DNA of 14,808 nt, taken from assembly GCA_964450355.1 (NCBI GenBank), contig CAYVDH010000081.1, positions 1-14,808 on the forward strand, given 5' to 3'. This document shows, one piece after another, positions 14,103 through 14,808 of this stretch. Below the pieces are notes generated by a model. It did not search any database, was not told where the DNA came from, and worked only from the letters and a program-made list of their open reading frames with translations. The stretch is from CAYVDH01 sp964450355. GTDB taxonomy: Bacteria; Bacteroidota; Bacteroidia; NS11-12g; UBA955. How positions within the stretch are numbered: the stretch's first letter is position 1; each line of letters starts with the position of its first letter. The translations under genes and the position numbers were made by a program.

Positions 14103-14808
14103 ATGCCCCAAATTAAAAGAAATCACACCTATTTAGTCTTATTTATTATTCATCTCGCAAGTTTTCTCTTATTAAGATATTCAACTATTAATTCAATAAA
14201 CAAACTTGAAACCAATCATAATATATCTTTTAATTCTACAGAAGATTATGGATATTATGAAAGCGTTTCTAAACTCGTTGATCAAAAAAGGCATTATTAT
14301 GAATTTTATGGTATCGTTATAATCATTTCTGCATTTTTAGTTTGTTTAATGGTATTGACTTATTCTAATAAATTGATTAAATATTTTATAATTGCAATTT
14401 ATATATTGTATTTTTCCATATGGGGTAACAAAAATAGTTATTGGGATGTTGATCCCCTTAATGATGAGTTTTATTTAACTTATTACGTATTCGTCCCTTA
14501 TATCTATTTTATTATTAAGTATAGTTTTATTGGAGTAAATAACTCTGATAATTTCATAAAGTCAGAATTAAATAAAAATGTTTCTAAAATTATTGACCTT
14601 GAACAGCTACTTAAAAAAGGGATTATTTCTAAAGAAGAATTTATTTTAAAACAAAATGACATTTTAAAACAAAATATCATTTTTGAATTAGAAAAAAATG
14701 AAGAGTTCGTTCTTTTAAAAAAGGCTTTCAATAATAAAATTCTGACTAAAGAAGAATTTAATTCAAAAAAAAATGTATTAATAAATAAGTTGATTTCAAA
14801 AGGAAATA
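14103..14808 (+). CDS. Multi-pass membrane protein with two SHOCT-like motifs (3' truncated)
   Basis: An open frame runs from ATG at 14103 to the end of the window without a stop (235 codons visible), so the gene is cut by the window edge. Four hydrophobic segments lie at about 8-26, 68-88, 91-108 and 123-143. The C-terminal part has two copies of a short motif like SHOCT (short C-terminal domain): LEQLLKKGIISKEEFILKQ at 166-184 and VLLKKAFNNKILTKEEFNSK at 203-222. SHOCT motifs are usually single, C-terminal, and involved in oligomerisation or partner binding. The segment between the first two membrane helices (about 27-67) is polar and rich in Asn, Ser and Tyr, and would lie outside. The function is unknown. 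Its position in the accessory cluster beside the membrane-anchored HNH protein is notable. Confidence 0.7.
   Translation, partial: MPQIKRNHTYLVLFIIHLASFLLLRYSTINSINKLETNHNISFNSTEDYGYYESVSKLVDQKRHYYEFYGIVIIISAFLVCLMVLTYSNKLIKYFIIAIYILYFSIWGNKNSYWDVDPLNDEFYLTYYVFVPYIYFIIKYSFIGVNNSDNFIKSELNKNVSKIIDLEQLLKKGIISKEEFILKQNDILKQNIIFELEKNEEFVLLKKAFNNKILTKEEFNSKKNVLINKLISKGN

Overview
This looks like a chromosomal segment of a low-GC member of the Bacteroidota. The evidence is a gldA-gldF-gldG cluster (a gliding-associated ABC transporter known from this phylum), a DUF4920 lipoprotein, promoters with the Bacteroidota -7 box TAnnTTTG (often with TTTG 20 bases upstream), few Shine-Dalgarno sequences, a mitochondrial-type aconitase, and a four-helix-bundle (IVP) gene next to repeats. 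I cannot place it below phylum.

Layout. 1-3450 holds three cell-envelope genes on the + strand: a Tat-exported lipoprotein amine oxidase, a small NTF2-like lipoprotein 2 bases behind it, and a GT39-type membrane glycosyltransferase with its own promoter. 3504-6954 is the compact gldA-gldF-gldG operon (2-base gap, then a 7-base overlap). It meets the minus-strand DUF4920 lipoprotein gene stop codon to stop codon with no base between them. From a divergent promoter region, 7578-9271 encodes a two-gene ATPase module: an OLD/RecF-like AAA ATPase and a zeta-toxin-like P-loop protein that appears to lack an internal block of its family fold. Aconitase (9281-11548) begins 9 bases after this module, with no promoter I could find, so it may be co-transcribed with it.

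The 3' part (11549-14808) looks accessory. It has heptad inverted and direct repeats beside a four-helix-bundle gene. Next come a membrane-anchored coiled-coil protein ending in an HNH nuclease domain, two unrecognised soluble proteins with near-identical promoters, and a multi-pass membrane protein with two SHOCT-like C-terminal motifs that runs off the right end of the window.

The two best candidates for unfamiliar biology are the ATPase plus deleted zeta-like pair (7578-9271) and the HNH/hypothetical/SHOCT cluster (12046-14808). A role in defence or conflict is inference for both. No tRNA, rRNA, CRISPR array, transposase or integrase was seen, and no gene-free stretch exceeds 300 bases.
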